Shown here: in pieces, positions 14,434 to 22,503 of the stretch
Position numbering within the stretch: the first letter of the stretch is position 1
Layout: every line of letters starts with the position of its first letter
From: JASLBX01 sp036374175
GTDB taxonomy: Bacteria; Actinomycetota; Actinomycetes; Jiangellales; Jiangellaceae
Length of the DNA stretch: 43,455 bases
Reading direction: 5' to 3'
Assembly: GCA_036374175.1 (NCBI GenBank)
Contig: DASUUH010000121.1
Coordinates: forward strand, 1-43,455
Translations under genes and position numbers: made by a program
The notes under the pieces: model-generated
The model's database searches: none
The model's input: only the letters and a program-made list of their open reading frames with translations
Told to the model about the DNA's origin: nothing

Positions 14434-16326
14434 ATGTCGCACCCCAAGTGGTCGCTTGCTCCAGTCGCCCTCACGCTTGTTGCCGGACTCATCGTCGGCG
14501 GTGCCAGCCAGCCGTCTGGTGTTGCTGAAGCCGCCGCACCACCTGTCGGCGCAGTCTGTGAGGTTCCGGCCGGGCATCCGGCAGCCGACGCGCGCGGCAC
14601 CCAGTTCATGGTGGCGGCCGCGCATCCGGCCGCGGTCAAGGCCGGTTGTGAGGTCATGGCTCGCGGGGGAAGCGCTGCCGATGCCGCGGTGGCCGTCCAG
14701 ATGGTGCTCGCGGTGGTCGAACCTGAGGCGTCCGGCCTGGCCGGTGGGACGCTGATCACCTACTGGGACGCGGATCATCGCGACGTCCAGTTCTACGAAG
14801 GCCTGGCAACCGCGCCGAGCACCGTGACCGAAAACTTGCGCGACCCCACCGAGGCCGAGCGCGACGAGCTCGGCATCAACCGCTTCCCGACTCAGGTGTC
14901 GGCGACCGGCAGGGCATTCGGCGTGCCGGGGACCGTGCGGGTGCTCGCCGACTTCCACGAAGATCACGGCATCGTGCCGTGGGGCGGTCTGTTCGACGAC
15001 GCGATCACGCTTGCGAACGACGGCTTCCCGATGCCGCCCTACATGAACGACGTCCTGGGGGCTACCGCGAGTGGGCGGCCGCGGTGCGCCTACCCGGATC
15101 TGAACGCCCGGTACTGCGACGGTGACCAACCGAAGCCGGTCGGGACGATGCTGTTCAACCCGGAGCTCGGCGAGGTGCTCGAAGAAGTTCGCGACGGCGG
15201 GGCCGACGCGTTCTACGACCCGGAAGGCACCATCGCGCCGGCGATCGTCGAGCGAGCGACGGAGGGCCCGTTCAAGTTGGTCGGCGACGAAGAGGGCCCT
15301 GTCGCGATACCGAGCCTGGTCACGGTGGACGATTTCGCGGACTACGAGGCCCATAAGCGCGACCCTGTCTGTGCCGAGGCGCTCCGCCTGGTGGTGTGCA
15401 GTTCAGCGCCACCTGCGTTCGGCGGTGTGACGGTGCTGTACATGCTCGGACTCCTCGAGCGGGGCAGTGTGGCGATGACCAGGCCCGACTCCCTCGAGCG
15501 CTACCACCTGTCGATCGAGGCCAGCCGGCTGGCGAACTTCGACCGCCGCGAGTATGTCGGCGACCCCGACTTCCATCCGGTGCCGGTCGACGGCCTGCTC
15601 GACCCCGGGTACCTGGACGAGCGCTTCTCGCTGTTCTCCCCCGACTCGGCCATCCACCCCGTCGAGCCGGGGCTGCCTCCGGGCGTCGAAGCAGCAGTGG
15701 CGCCCGCGGGGGCGACGGCGGACATCGAAGGGGCCGACGAGACCAGCCACGTCAGCATCGTCGATGCCGACGGCAACGCGGTCGCGATGACAACCACGGT
15801 CAACACGACGTTCGGCGCCCAGATGGAGGCGCAGGGCATGATCCTGAACAACGTGCAGACCAACTTCACCGAGCTCACATCGATCTCGCCTGGCAAGCCG
15901 GTGAACGTCATGGAGCCGCGGAAGCGGGCCCGAACCTCAATGGCGCCGACGATCGTGCTGAACGGTACCGGCCAGGAGCTGCGCCTCGTTGTAGGAGCGG
16001 CGGGGGGCGGGCCGATCCCCGACTTCGTCACACAGACGCTCGTCGGCACCATGGTCGACCGGCTCGGCCCGAGCGCGGCTATCCGCCAGGACCATTACAG
16101 CGGCCAGCAGATCACGAGCAACTGCAGCGGCGTCATCGGTCCGCCGTCCGAACTGGAGGCCGGCACAGCGGCGGCGCTTCTGCTCGACGGGCTCAACGCG
16201 CTCGAGCATCCCTGCGCGCGAACCGTGACCCTGCGCAGCGGCCTGACCGCTATAGAAGTCCGCGGTCGTGGCCTGTTGCTCGGTGCTGCCGATCCGCGCC
16301 GGGACGGCATAGCCCTCGGCCGCTGA
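14434..16326 (+). CDS. ggt: Gamma-glutamyltransferase, exported
   Basis: This 630-aa enzyme cleaves or transfers the gamma-glutamyl group of glutathione-like compounds and matures by self-cleavage before a Thr. The N-terminus (MSHPKWSLAPVALTLVAGLI plus a small-residue stretch to AEAAAPP) is a plausible signal peptide, so it acts outside the membrane. GGSAADAAVAVQMVLAVVEP is the large-subunit signature. The probable nucleophile is Thr437 in DETSHVSIVDADGNAV, followed by the small subunit. Two Cys pairs suggest disulfides in an exported protein. ATG 14434 is chosen because it begins the signal peptide and lies downstream of the TTGACG/TAGATT promoter. It converges with pepN. Actinobacteria rely on mycothiol more than glutathione, so the in vivo substrate is open. 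Confidence 0.94.
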   Translation: MSHPKWSLAPVALTLVAGLIVGGASQPSGVAEAAAPPVGAVCEVPAGHPAADARGTQFMVAAAHPAAVKAGCEVMARGGSAADAAVAVQMVLAVVEPEASGLAGGTLITYWDADHRDVQFYEGLATAPSTVTENLRDPTEAERDELGINRFPTQVSATGRAFGVPGTVRVLADFHEDHGIVPWGGLFDDAITLANDGFPMPPYMNDVLGATASGRPRCAYPDLNARYCDGDQPKPVGTMLFNPELGEVLEEVRDGGADAFYDPEGTIAPAIVERATEGPFKLVGDEEGPVAIPSLVTVDDFADYEAHKRDPVCAEALRLVVCSSAPPAFGGVTVLYMLGLLERGSVAMTRPDSLERYHLSIEASRLANFDRREYVGDPDFHPVPVDGLLDPGYLDERFSLFSPDSAIHPVEPGLPPGVEAAVAPAGATADIEGADETSHVSIVDADGNAVAMTTTVNTTFGAQMEAQGMILNNVQTNFTELTSISPGKPVNVMEPRKRARTSMAPTIVLNGTGQELRLVVGAAGGGPIPDFVTQTLVGTMVDRLGPSAAIRQDHYSGQQITSNCSGVIGPPSELEAGTAAALLLDGLNALEHPCARTVTLRSGLTAIEVRGRGLLLGAADPRRDGIALGR

Positions 16327-16333
16327 GACTTTG

Positions 16334-16359
16334 GTTTGAGGGGAATGCCTTGGTCAAAC
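16334..16359. terminator. Weak stem-loop between convergent ggt and pepN
   Basis: GTTTGA (16334-16339) and TCAAAC (16354-16359) flank a 14-base loop in the 41-base gap between the two convergent genes. The stem is short and AT-rich, so it is at best a weak bidirectional terminator. Nothing else is visible in the gap. Confidence 0.25.
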
Positions 16360-16367
16360 ACATGTGA

Positions 16368-18959
16368 TCAGGGCAGGTTCGGGATGGACTCGTGGGCACC
16401 TGCCTCCCGGTCGCACGCCTGTGCCCGCACGGCGCGGTCGATGTCGGCCAGCCCTTCCACGACCAGGCGTCGAGGGGCGTCGGGCAACTCGGCGGTCTCC
16501 AGCCAGGATCGGATGGTCGCGGCCGTGTCCTCGTCGGCGAGAATCCGCGGGAACAGGCGTACCACGATCGTCTGAGCCGACTCGTTGGTGCGTTCGGCCC
16601 AGACTCTGGGCACCGCATCGAGGTAGAGCGGGACGTACGGCCGGACGAGTGCACGTTGCTCGGGGTGGGCGAATCCGGCAGTCGTGGCGCTCAAGAGGGC
16701 GTTTGGCAGTTGGTCGGATTCCACAGTCTCGGCCCACGCCCGAGCCTTGGCCTCGGCAGTGGGCCGGGACGCTCGCGCGTAAGCCGCCTGCTTGCGCCCA
16801 GCGGCGGTGTTGTCACGCTCGAGTTCGGCATCGATCCCACCGTCCCCCGCCGCACCGATGATCACCAGCCGGTGCAGCAGCGCCCACCGCAGGTCGGTGT
16901 CGACGGTCAGGCCGGGCAGGATGTCACCGCCGTCAGTGGTGTTGAGCAGTGCCCGCAGCTCCTCGGCGTGCTCGGCGCTGGCCACCGATGCGGCCCAGGC
17001 ACGGGTGAACGCGAGCTGCTGGTCACTACCGGGCTCGGCATCACGCGCCATCCGGTGCAGGGCGCTGGACCAGCGAGACGCCAGCAGCAACCGGTCCGCG
17101 GGATCGGCGTACATGTCGATCGCGTTCCGGGCCGCGGCGAGCACGGTTTGCACGACGGACATGTCGGTCTCACGCTCCGCACCACTGAGTACCAGTTCGA
17201 TGTACTCCCGGGTCGGAAACTCTGCGTCGCGCAGCATGTCCGTCGCCGCCGTCCAGCACAGGGCCCGAGGGAGTGATTCGGCGAGCGCGCCGATGGCCGA
17301 TACCAGCGTCTGCCGCGAATGCTCGTCCAGCCTGATCTTGGCGAAGGTCAGGTCGTCGTCGTTGATCAGCAGCAGGTCGGGTTGCCTGACTCCCGCGAGC
17401 TCGGGCACCTCCGTACGCTCGCCCGCGACGTCCAGCTCGATGCTGTTTCGCCGGACGAGCGTGGGGTCCCCATCCCCGTCCGTCCGGTCGTACAACCCGA
17501 TTGCGATCCGGTGTGACCGCAGCGTCGGATGTGACTCCGCGGCGGTCTGCTCGATCGCCACGGAGGCGTACGTCCCGTCCTCGCCAACGGCCACGTGTGG
17601 GGTGAGTGTGTTGACCCCTGCGGTCTGGAGCCACTGCTGGCCCCAGCTGGAAAGCTCGCGGCCGCTGGTGCGCTCGAGTTGGGTGAACAGGTCGGCGAGT
17701 GATGTGTTGCCCCAGGCATGCTCGGCGAAGTAGGCGCGCACTCCTTCCAGGAAAGCGTCCCGTCCGACCCACGCGACCAACTGCTTGAGGACGCTGGCCC
17801 CTTTGGCGTAGGTGATGCCGTCGAAGTTCACCTGGACGTCTTCGAGGTCGCGGATGTCTGCCGAGATGGGGTGCGTGGACGGCAGCTGGTCCTGACGCAG
17901 GGCCCACAACTTCTCAGAGACGGCGAACGTGGTCCACGACTCGGTCCAGTGGGTGGCTTCGGCCTGTGCGAGCACACTGGCCCAGGTGGCAAACGACTCG
18001 TTCAGCCACAGGTCGTCCCACCACCGCATGGTCACCAAATCGCCGAACCACATGTGGGCCATCTCGTGCAGGATCGTCTCGGCCCGCCGCTCGTGTGCGG
18101 CGTCAGTGACGCGGCTGCGGAACAGGTAGTCCTCGTGGTAGGTCACGCAGCCGGCGTTCTCCATCGCGCCGGCGTTGAACTCGGGGACGAACAGCTGGTC
18201 GTACTTCTCGAACGGGTATGGCAACCCGAAGGCGTCCTCGTAGAACGCGAACCCCCGCCTGGTGATGTCGAACAAGTCGTCGGCGTCGAGGTAAGCGGCC
18301 AATGACTTGCGGCAGTAGAGCCCGAGCGGGACGGTTCGGTCGGCGCCTTCGTATTCTCCTCGTTCGACGTGGTACGGGCCGGCCACCAGGGCGGTGATGT
18401 ATGTGGACATGCGGGGGGTCACGGCGAACCTCCACCGGCGCTTGGTGCTGCCCTTGCGTGGCTTGCCCGCCGCCGCGTTGGAGATGACCTCCCAGTGGTC
18501 GGGAGCCACGACGGTGAACTGGAACGTCGACTTGAGGTCCGGTTGCTCGAAGCAGGCGAATACCCGGCGGGCATCCGCAACCTCGAACTGGCTGTAGAGG
18601 TAGACCTCGTCGTCGACCGGGTCGACGAACCGGTGCAGCCCTTCGCCGGTGTTCATGTACGCGGCGTCGGCGACGACTCTGACCTCGTTCTCTTCGGCCA
18701 GGTTGTCCAACCCGATGCGGGTGCCGTCGAAGACGACGGCCGGGTCGCGGTGCTCACCGTTCACGACGACCTCGCGGACGGCCGGGGCGATCAGATCGAG
18801 CCAGGTGATGGACTCCGGCTTGATGCGGAACCTGACGACAGTGGTGGATTTGAAGGTCGTGTCGCCGGTTGTGAGGTCCAGCTCAACCTGGTAGGAGTCG
18901 ATCTCGATCAGCTCAGCGCGTTCGCGCGCCTCGTCACGGGTGAGATTGCTGCCGGGCAT
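16368..18959 (-). CDS. pepN: Aminopeptidase N (M1 family)
   Basis: This 863-aa zinc metalloprotease removes N-terminal residues from peptides in the cytoplasm. The exopeptidase motif GAMENAG is in EFNAGAMENAGCVTYHED. The zinc site is HEMAH (His298, Glu299, His302), with the third ligand Glu321 in LNESFATWAS. The length and the ERAP1-like C-terminal helical domain fit actinobacterial PepN. ATG 18959 gives MPGSNLTRDEARERAELI, matching the usual N-terminus; an in-frame ATG four codons upstream (18971) is also possible. It is divergent from rpiB with 61 bases between the two start codons, which must hold both promoters. Confidence 0.96.
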   Translation of the reverse strand: MPGSNLTRDEARERAELIEIDSYQVELDLTTGDTTFKSTTVVRFRIKPESITWLDLIAPAVREVVVNGEHRDPAVVFDGTRIGLDNLAEENEVRVVADAAYMNTGEGLHRFVDPVDDEVYLYSQFEVADARRVFACFEQPDLKSTFQFTVVAPDHWEVISNAAAGKPRKGSTKRRWRFAVTPRMSTYITALVAGPYHVERGEYEGADRTVPLGLYCRKSLAAYLDADDLFDITRRGFAFYEDAFGLPYPFEKYDQLFVPEFNAGAMENAGCVTYHEDYLFRSRVTDAAHERRAETILHEMAHMWFGDLVTMRWWDDLWLNESFATWASVLAQAEATHWTESWTTFAVSEKLWALRQDQLPSTHPISADIRDLEDVQVNFDGITYAKGASVLKQLVAWVGRDAFLEGVRAYFAEHAWGNTSLADLFTQLERTSGRELSSWGQQWLQTAGVNTLTPHVAVGEDGTYASVAIEQTAAESHPTLRSHRIAIGLYDRTDGDGDPTLVRRNSIELDVAGERTEVPELAGVRQPDLLLINDDDLTFAKIRLDEHSRQTLVSAIGALAESLPRALCWTAATDMLRDAEFPTREYIELVLSGAERETDMSVVQTVLAAARNAIDMYADPADRLLLASRWSSALHRMARDAEPGSDQQLAFTRAWAASVASAEHAEELRALLNTTDGGDILPGLTVDTDLRWALLHRLVIIGAAGDGGIDAELERDNTAAGRKQAAYARASRPTAEAKARAWAETVESDQLPNALLSATTAGFAHPEQRALVRPYVPLYLDAVPRVWAERTNESAQTIVVRLFPRILADEDTAATIRSWLETAELPDAPRRLVVEGLADIDRAVRAQACDREAGAHESIPNLP

Positions 18960-19020
18960 ATTGCCGATCATGGCAGATTCGGGCCCTGCCATGGGGACGA
19001 GTCCTGGCAGTATGTGCCGC

Positions 19021-19503
19021 ATGCGTGTCCACCTTGGCGCCGACCACGCCGCATTTGAGACCAAGAATCAGCTCGCCGAGTCGCTCCGGGCGGCCGGCCA
19101 CGAGGTCGTCGACCACGGTCCATTCGAATACGACGCGCAGGACGACTACCCGCCGTTCTGCCTGCGGGCAGCCGAGGCCGTAGCGCGTGACACCGGGAGC
19201 CTGGGCGTGGTGCTGGGCGGTTCCGGAAACGGCGAGCAGATCTGTGCGAACAAGGTCTCGGGCATCCGGGCGGCGCTGGCCTGGAGTGCCGAGATTGCGC
19301 GGCTGGCCCGGCAACACAACGACGCGAACGTGGTGGCGATTGGCGCCCGGCAACACTCGGCCGAGGACGTCGTAGCGTTCGTGACGGTCTTTCTGGCGAC
19401 GCCTTACTCGGACGACGAACGGCATACCCGGCGAATCGGAATGATCACTCGCTACGAGAAGACTGGCGAGTTGCCCCCTTTGCCGGCCGCCGCAGGCCCG
19501 TAG
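19021..19503 (+). CDS. rpiB: Ribose-5-phosphate isomerase B
   Basis: This 160-aa protein of the RpiB/LacAB family interconverts ribose-5-phosphate and ribulose-5-phosphate in the pentose phosphate pathway. It begins with MRVHLGADHAAFETKNQL and has the active-site loop LGGSGNGEQICANKVSGIRA. Length and motifs are typical. The start at 19021 is chosen by homology; an in-frame ATG three codons upstream exists. No Shine-Dalgarno is visible, and CAGTAT 7 bases upstream may be the -10 of a leaderless transcript. Its 3' end overlaps by 59 bases a small minus-strand gene. Confidence 0.95.
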   Translation: MRVHLGADHAAFETKNQLAESLRAAGHEVVDHGPFEYDAQDDYPPFCLRAAEAVARDTGSLGVVLGGSGNGEQICANKVSGIRAALAWSAEIARLARQHNDANVVAIGARQHSAEDVVAFVTVFLATPYSDDERHTRRIGMITRYEKTGELPPLPAAAGP

Positions 19504-19636
19504 CTTCGGCCTCCGCGATCATCTCGTCGTCCGGACGCGACACATCGCGTGCTCGCATCGCTCCCGATACCCCCACCTGCGAGCGCCGGTCGACCTGGTC
19601 GAGCCGACGAGCCGGCACGGAACCCTTAGCTGCCAT
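19445..19636 (-). CDS. Small hypothetical protein overlapping rpiB end
   Basis: This 63-aa basic protein starts at an ATG preceded by GGTGGGGA. Its central part, RRLDQVDRRSQVGVSGAMRA followed by RDVSRPDDEMIAEAEAT, reads like a real conserved short protein rather than an antisense artefact. Most of it lies outside rpiB in the otherwise empty 19504-19708 gap. The last ~19 residues overlap the rpiB 3' end on the opposite strand. I recognise no domain and give no function. The remaining sequence, 19637-19708, holds the start region of the next gene only. Confidence 0.55.
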   Translation of the reverse strand: MAAKGSVPARRLDQVDRRSQVGVSGAMRARDVSRPDDEMIAEAEATGLRRPAKGATRQSSRSE

Positions 19637-19693
19637 GTCCCCACCGTATCCCGGTGGCATTGGCTGATCCTCTTCTGGAACAAGAGCGGGAAG

Positions 19694-19699
19694 GATACT
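19694..19699 (+). promoter_or_regulatory. Candidate -10 before SpoIIE-type phosphatase gene
   Basis: GATACT ends 9 bases before the GTG start at 19709, and there is no ribosome-binding site between. This is consistent with a leaderless or near-leaderless transcript. No convincing -35 is seen. Confidence 0.3.
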
Positions 19700-19708
19700 G
19701 TCGCGGGC

Positions 19709-20785
19709 GTGGCGTCCCAAGGTGCAGGCCGGGCGGGCCGGCGGGTGCTCGGGCGGGTAGGGCGGCGGCTCACCCGCGAGCCCTTCGGCTTCATCGGGCT
19801 GATCCTGATGTCAAGCGGCCTGTTCGTGTTCGCCCTGCAATGGCCCGAGCTCTCGGTTCTGCTTGCCGTCCCGCTGCTGCTCGGGGGGCTGGTGTTGACC
19901 ATTCCCTCGCTTGTGCTCCTTGTAACGGTGATCGGCGTGATGCTGCTGGCCGTCGGCGGAACACACGGAGTCGACACCGGGTTCGGCGCCGCGGTGGCCA
20001 TCGTGGCTATGACGGCGGCCGTCTGGCTCGGATCCGCACGATCCCGCGCGCGTCTAGGCGTCCGGGGTTCGGTGGGGGAGGCCATGCTGGTCGATCTGCG
20101 CGACCGGCTCGTCGCGCAGGGCGAGATGCCGGCACTTCCCCGAGGTTGGGAAGCCGAAGTCGTGCACCGCTCGGCCGGCGGGGGGACGTTCTCCGGCGAC
20201 TTCCTGGTTGCGGCGCGATCAGCGGACCGGATGCTGCTCGAGGTGGCTCTTGTCGATGTGTCCGGTAAGGGCCTTGCCGCCGGCACCCGTGCGTTGCTCC
20301 TGTCCGGCGCGTTCGGCGGCCTGCTCGGATCGCTGCCACCGGCCGAGTTCCTCCCGGCCGCTAATGCGTACCTGTTGCGGCAGGAGTGGCCCGAGGGTTT
20401 TGCGACGGCGATCCACCTGGTCATCGAACTGCAGTCCGGCGCGTACGAGATCCGCTCTGCCGGACATCCACCTGCCGTCCGGTTCACCGCCGGCTCGGGC
20501 AAGTGGACGACCCTGGAGACCTCCGGTGGGCTGCTCGGGGTCTTCGAGAAGGACGACTATCCGCCCGTGACGGGGCGGTTGCAGCCGGGCGATGCCCTGA
20601 TGCTCTACACAGACGGACTTGTCGAGACGCCGCTGCGCGACCTCAGCGACGGGATCGACAAACTACAGGGCGAAGCCGAGCGGCTGGTGACGCGCGGGTT
20701 TCGGCACGGGGCCCGGCGGCTGATCGACGCAGTGTCCGACTCCGACGTCGACGATCGGGCGCTGGTCCTCATCTGGCGCCGCTGA
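19709..20785 (+). CDS. Membrane-anchored SpoIIE/PP2C-type protein phosphatase
   Basis: This 358-aa protein has a basic N-terminus, about four membrane segments (residues ~25-108) and a C-terminal SpoIIE-type PP2C phosphatase domain (~130-358). Metal-binding and domain motifs include GGGTFSGDFLVA, VDVSGKGLAAGT and LMLYTDGLVET. Such enzymes dephosphorylate Ser/Thr residues, often of anti-sigma-factor antagonists. No STAS or RsbW-type partner gene is adjacent, so the target is unknown. The GTG start is the first in-frame start after the putative -10. The next gene begins 8 bases downstream, suggesting one transcript. Confidence 0.88.
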   Translation: MASQGAGRAGRRVLGRVGRRLTREPFGFIGLILMSSGLFVFALQWPELSVLLAVPLLLGGLVLTIPSLVLLVTVIGVMLLAVGGTHGVDTGFGAAVAIVAMTAAVWLGSARSRARLGVRGSVGEAMLVDLRDRLVAQGEMPALPRGWEAEVVHRSAGGGTFSGDFLVAARSADRMLLEVALVDVSGKGLAAGTRALLLSGAFGGLLGSLPPAEFLPAANAYLLRQEWPEGFATAIHLVIELQSGAYEIRSAGHPPAVRFTAGSGKWTTLETSGGLLGVFEKDDYPPVTGRLQPGDALMLYTDGLVETPLRDLSDGIDKLQGEAERLVTRGFRHGARRLIDAVSDSDVDDRALVLIWRR

Positions 20786-20793
20786 GGTGGCTG

Positions 20794-21207
20794 ATGCGGC
20801 TCGATACAGCGACCTGTCGGGAGCGGTTCGCCGCAGCGCGCGTCGCCCGGCTCGCGACCGCCGGGCCGGACAACCAGCCGCACATCGTCCCGGTCACGTT
20901 CGCCCTGTCCGGCGACACCATCGTGACCGCGATCGACCAGAAGCCGAAAACCACCACGAGCCTGCGGCGGCTGAGGAACATCGCCGAAAATCCCCGCGTC
21001 AGTCTGCTCGCCGACCACTATGCCGACGACTGGGCCGAATTGTGGTGGGTGCGAGCAGACGGTGCGGCCCGCATGGTCGACGACGACGAAGCCCGGCGGG
21101 CGGCCATTCACGCACTGGCCGCGAAGTACGCCCAGTACCGTGACGACCCGCCGCGCGGTCCTGTCATCGAGATCGAGGTGCGCTCATGGCGCGGTTGGTC
21201 CTACTGA
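20794..21207 (+). CDS. PPOX-class probable F420-dependent enzyme (Rv0121-like)
   Basis: This 137-aa split-barrel protein begins MRLDTATCRERFAAARVARL and continues ATAGPDNQPHIVPVTFAL, the pattern of the pyridoxamine-5'-phosphate-oxidase-like, F420-binding Rv0121 group. Members reduce or oxidise unknown substrates with deazaflavin F420. The C-terminus reads VIEIEVRSWRGWSY, typical of the group. ATG 20794 is chosen because it starts at the conserved N-terminus and lies just after GAGGTGG. It follows the phosphatase gene by 8 bases. Its 3' end overlaps the convergent alpha/beta-hydrolase gene by 24 bases. Confidence 0.87.
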   Translation: MRLDTATCRERFAAARVARLATAGPDNQPHIVPVTFALSGDTIVTAIDQKPKTTTSLRRLRNIAENPRVSLLADHYADDWAELWWVRADGAARMVDDDEARRAAIHALAAKYAQYRDDPPRGPVIEIEVRSWRGWSY

Positions 21208-22023
21208 CCGGTCCGCCAATGCCTCGACCGCGCCGATCAGCTCGGCGCCGGTGAACATCACCTCGTCGTTGTGCCCGGCGCCGTCGACCTCGACTACGCC
21301 TACATCACCCGCCGCCGCGTGCGCCACGGCCCGGCTCTGTCCCGGCGGAATGATCGTGTCCTCGCTGCCGTACACAACGGTCGTCGGGACGTCGATGCCC
21401 GCGACGAGCGACGCCACCGGATACTCGTCGCGCAGCAGCAAACCGACGGGCACGAATGGATAGTGATGCTGCCCGACGGCGGCAAGCGACTCGAAGGGTG
21501 AACGCAGCAGCAGGCCGGCCGGCGGGTCGGTATGCGCCAGTGCCGTGACCACACCGGCGCCCAGGCTCTCGCCGAAGTAGATGATCCGATCTGGTGGCAC
21601 TTCAGCGTCGTCCACTAAGTACGTCAGGGCCGCGTGGGCGTCCCGGACAAGACCGTCCGAGCTTGGACTACCGGGATTGCCGCCGTACCCCCGGTAGTCG
21701 AAGAGCAGGACGTCGAAGCCGGCCGCCACCAACTCGGCGGCCAGCGGCGCCCGTGAAGCGCGGTTGCCGCCGTTGCCGTTGGCGATGAGAACCGTGACGT
21801 CTCGCCCACCCCCGCCAGCCGGCACATGCCAGGCGCCGAGCTCGAGGCCGTCGGAGGTCCTGAGCGTCACATCCCTCGCGTCCGGTAGAACAGTGCCGGC
21901 CGGGGGAACCGAAGCGGTGTCCGGAAAGTAGATCAGCCTGCGTTGGAACACCCACAGCAGCCCGACGAGCACCGCCACGATGCTCACGACGATCATGAGC
22001 GTCCGCACAAACCCAGGCACCAC
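21184..22023 (-). CDS. Membrane-anchored alpha/beta hydrolase
   Basis: This 279-aa protein has one N-terminal membrane segment (about residues 8-26) and an alpha/beta-hydrolase domain. The nucleophile Ser153 is in FGESLGAG, a likely acid is in YGSEDTIIPP, and the catalytic His is in DGAGHNDE. It resembles the BEM46/ABHD13-like group that faces outward from the membrane. The substrate, probably an ester or thioester, is unknown. It converges with the PPOX gene and is preceded on the same strand by an oxidase pseudogene. Confidence 0.88.
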   Translation of the reverse strand: MVPGFVRTLMIVVSIVAVLVGLLWVFQRRLIYFPDTASVPPAGTVLPDARDVTLRTSDGLELGAWHVPAGGGGRDVTVLIANGNGGNRASRAPLAAELVAAGFDVLLFDYRGYGGNPGSPSSDGLVRDAHAALTYLVDDAEVPPDRIIYFGESLGAGVVTALAHTDPPAGLLLRSPFESLAAVGQHHYPFVPVGLLLRDEYPVASLVAGIDVPTTVVYGSEDTIIPPGQSRAVAHAAAGDVGVVEVDGAGHNDEVMFTGAELIGAVEALADRSVGPTAP

Positions 22024-22050
22024 AAGGGCATCCTTCCCCGCACCAGGGGG

Positions 22051-22380
22051 TCATCCCGCCTCGATCCGCGGACTTCGTCCCGTACGTCGCCAGCACTCGC
22101 TCGAGCCGCTTGGTGTCAGGCCTGTACGTCGACGACCGGTCGACGTCGGCTTCGTCGTCCAGGCCGGCGAAGTTGAGGTAGACACCGCCGTTGGCGTACG
22201 GGCGCCGCTCGCGCACCTGGCGATGGCGGCCGGGTAGCGATCGATGACGCCATTCCACACTCGGCGGGCGTCGTCGTACCCCTGGTCCACGGGCGCGAGA
22301 TCGTCACCGGCCAGCGCGTCTCGCAGCTCGCGAAAAGAACCGGTCGCCACATCGGTGGTCCGGGTCTCATCGATGGTCAT
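22051..22380 (-). pseudogene. Remnant of FAD-linked oxidase (internal deletion, frameshift)
   Basis: The frame opens with a strong ribosome-binding site (AGGAGG) and an ATG. It encodes FRELRDALAGDDLAP and DQGYDDARRVWNGVIDRYPA, the N-terminus of a FAD-binding-4/BBE-type oxidase. After about 58 codons the homology ends abruptly. In another minus-strand frame the next bases encode YANGGVYLNFAGLDDEADVD, which resembles the C-terminal BBE domain of the same family. Roughly 350-400 central codons, including the whole FAD core, appear to be deleted and the ends joined out of frame. The open frame ends at 22051 after 110 mostly meaningless residues. I call it a pseudogene by domain logic. Confidence 0.75.
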
Positions 22381-22476
22381 GTCAGCCTCCTGTCGTCGCA
22401 CCTGACGTGTGACGCTAGGGGCGCCGGCACCATGGCTCATCGGCAAATCATGCAAATGAGGTGCTGGTTCGATGGG

Positions 22477-22496
22477 TCGTTCTATCCATGGAACGA
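22477..22496. promoter_or_regulatory. Candidate operator upstream of acyltransferase gene
   Basis: TCGTTC (22477-22482) and GAACGA (22491-22496) form an inverted repeat with 8-base spacing, of the size bound by TetR-type dimers. It lies 7 bases before the chosen acyltransferase start and could block transcription. No TetR gene is present nearby, so the regulator is unknown. Confidence 0.3.
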
Positions 22497-22503
22497 TGAA
22501 CAG

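Noticed and set aside
19709..20785. Anti-sigma/partner-switching module around the SpoIIE-type phosphatase
   Set aside because: No STAS-domain antagonist, RsbW-like kinase or sigma factor gene lies in the neighbourhood.
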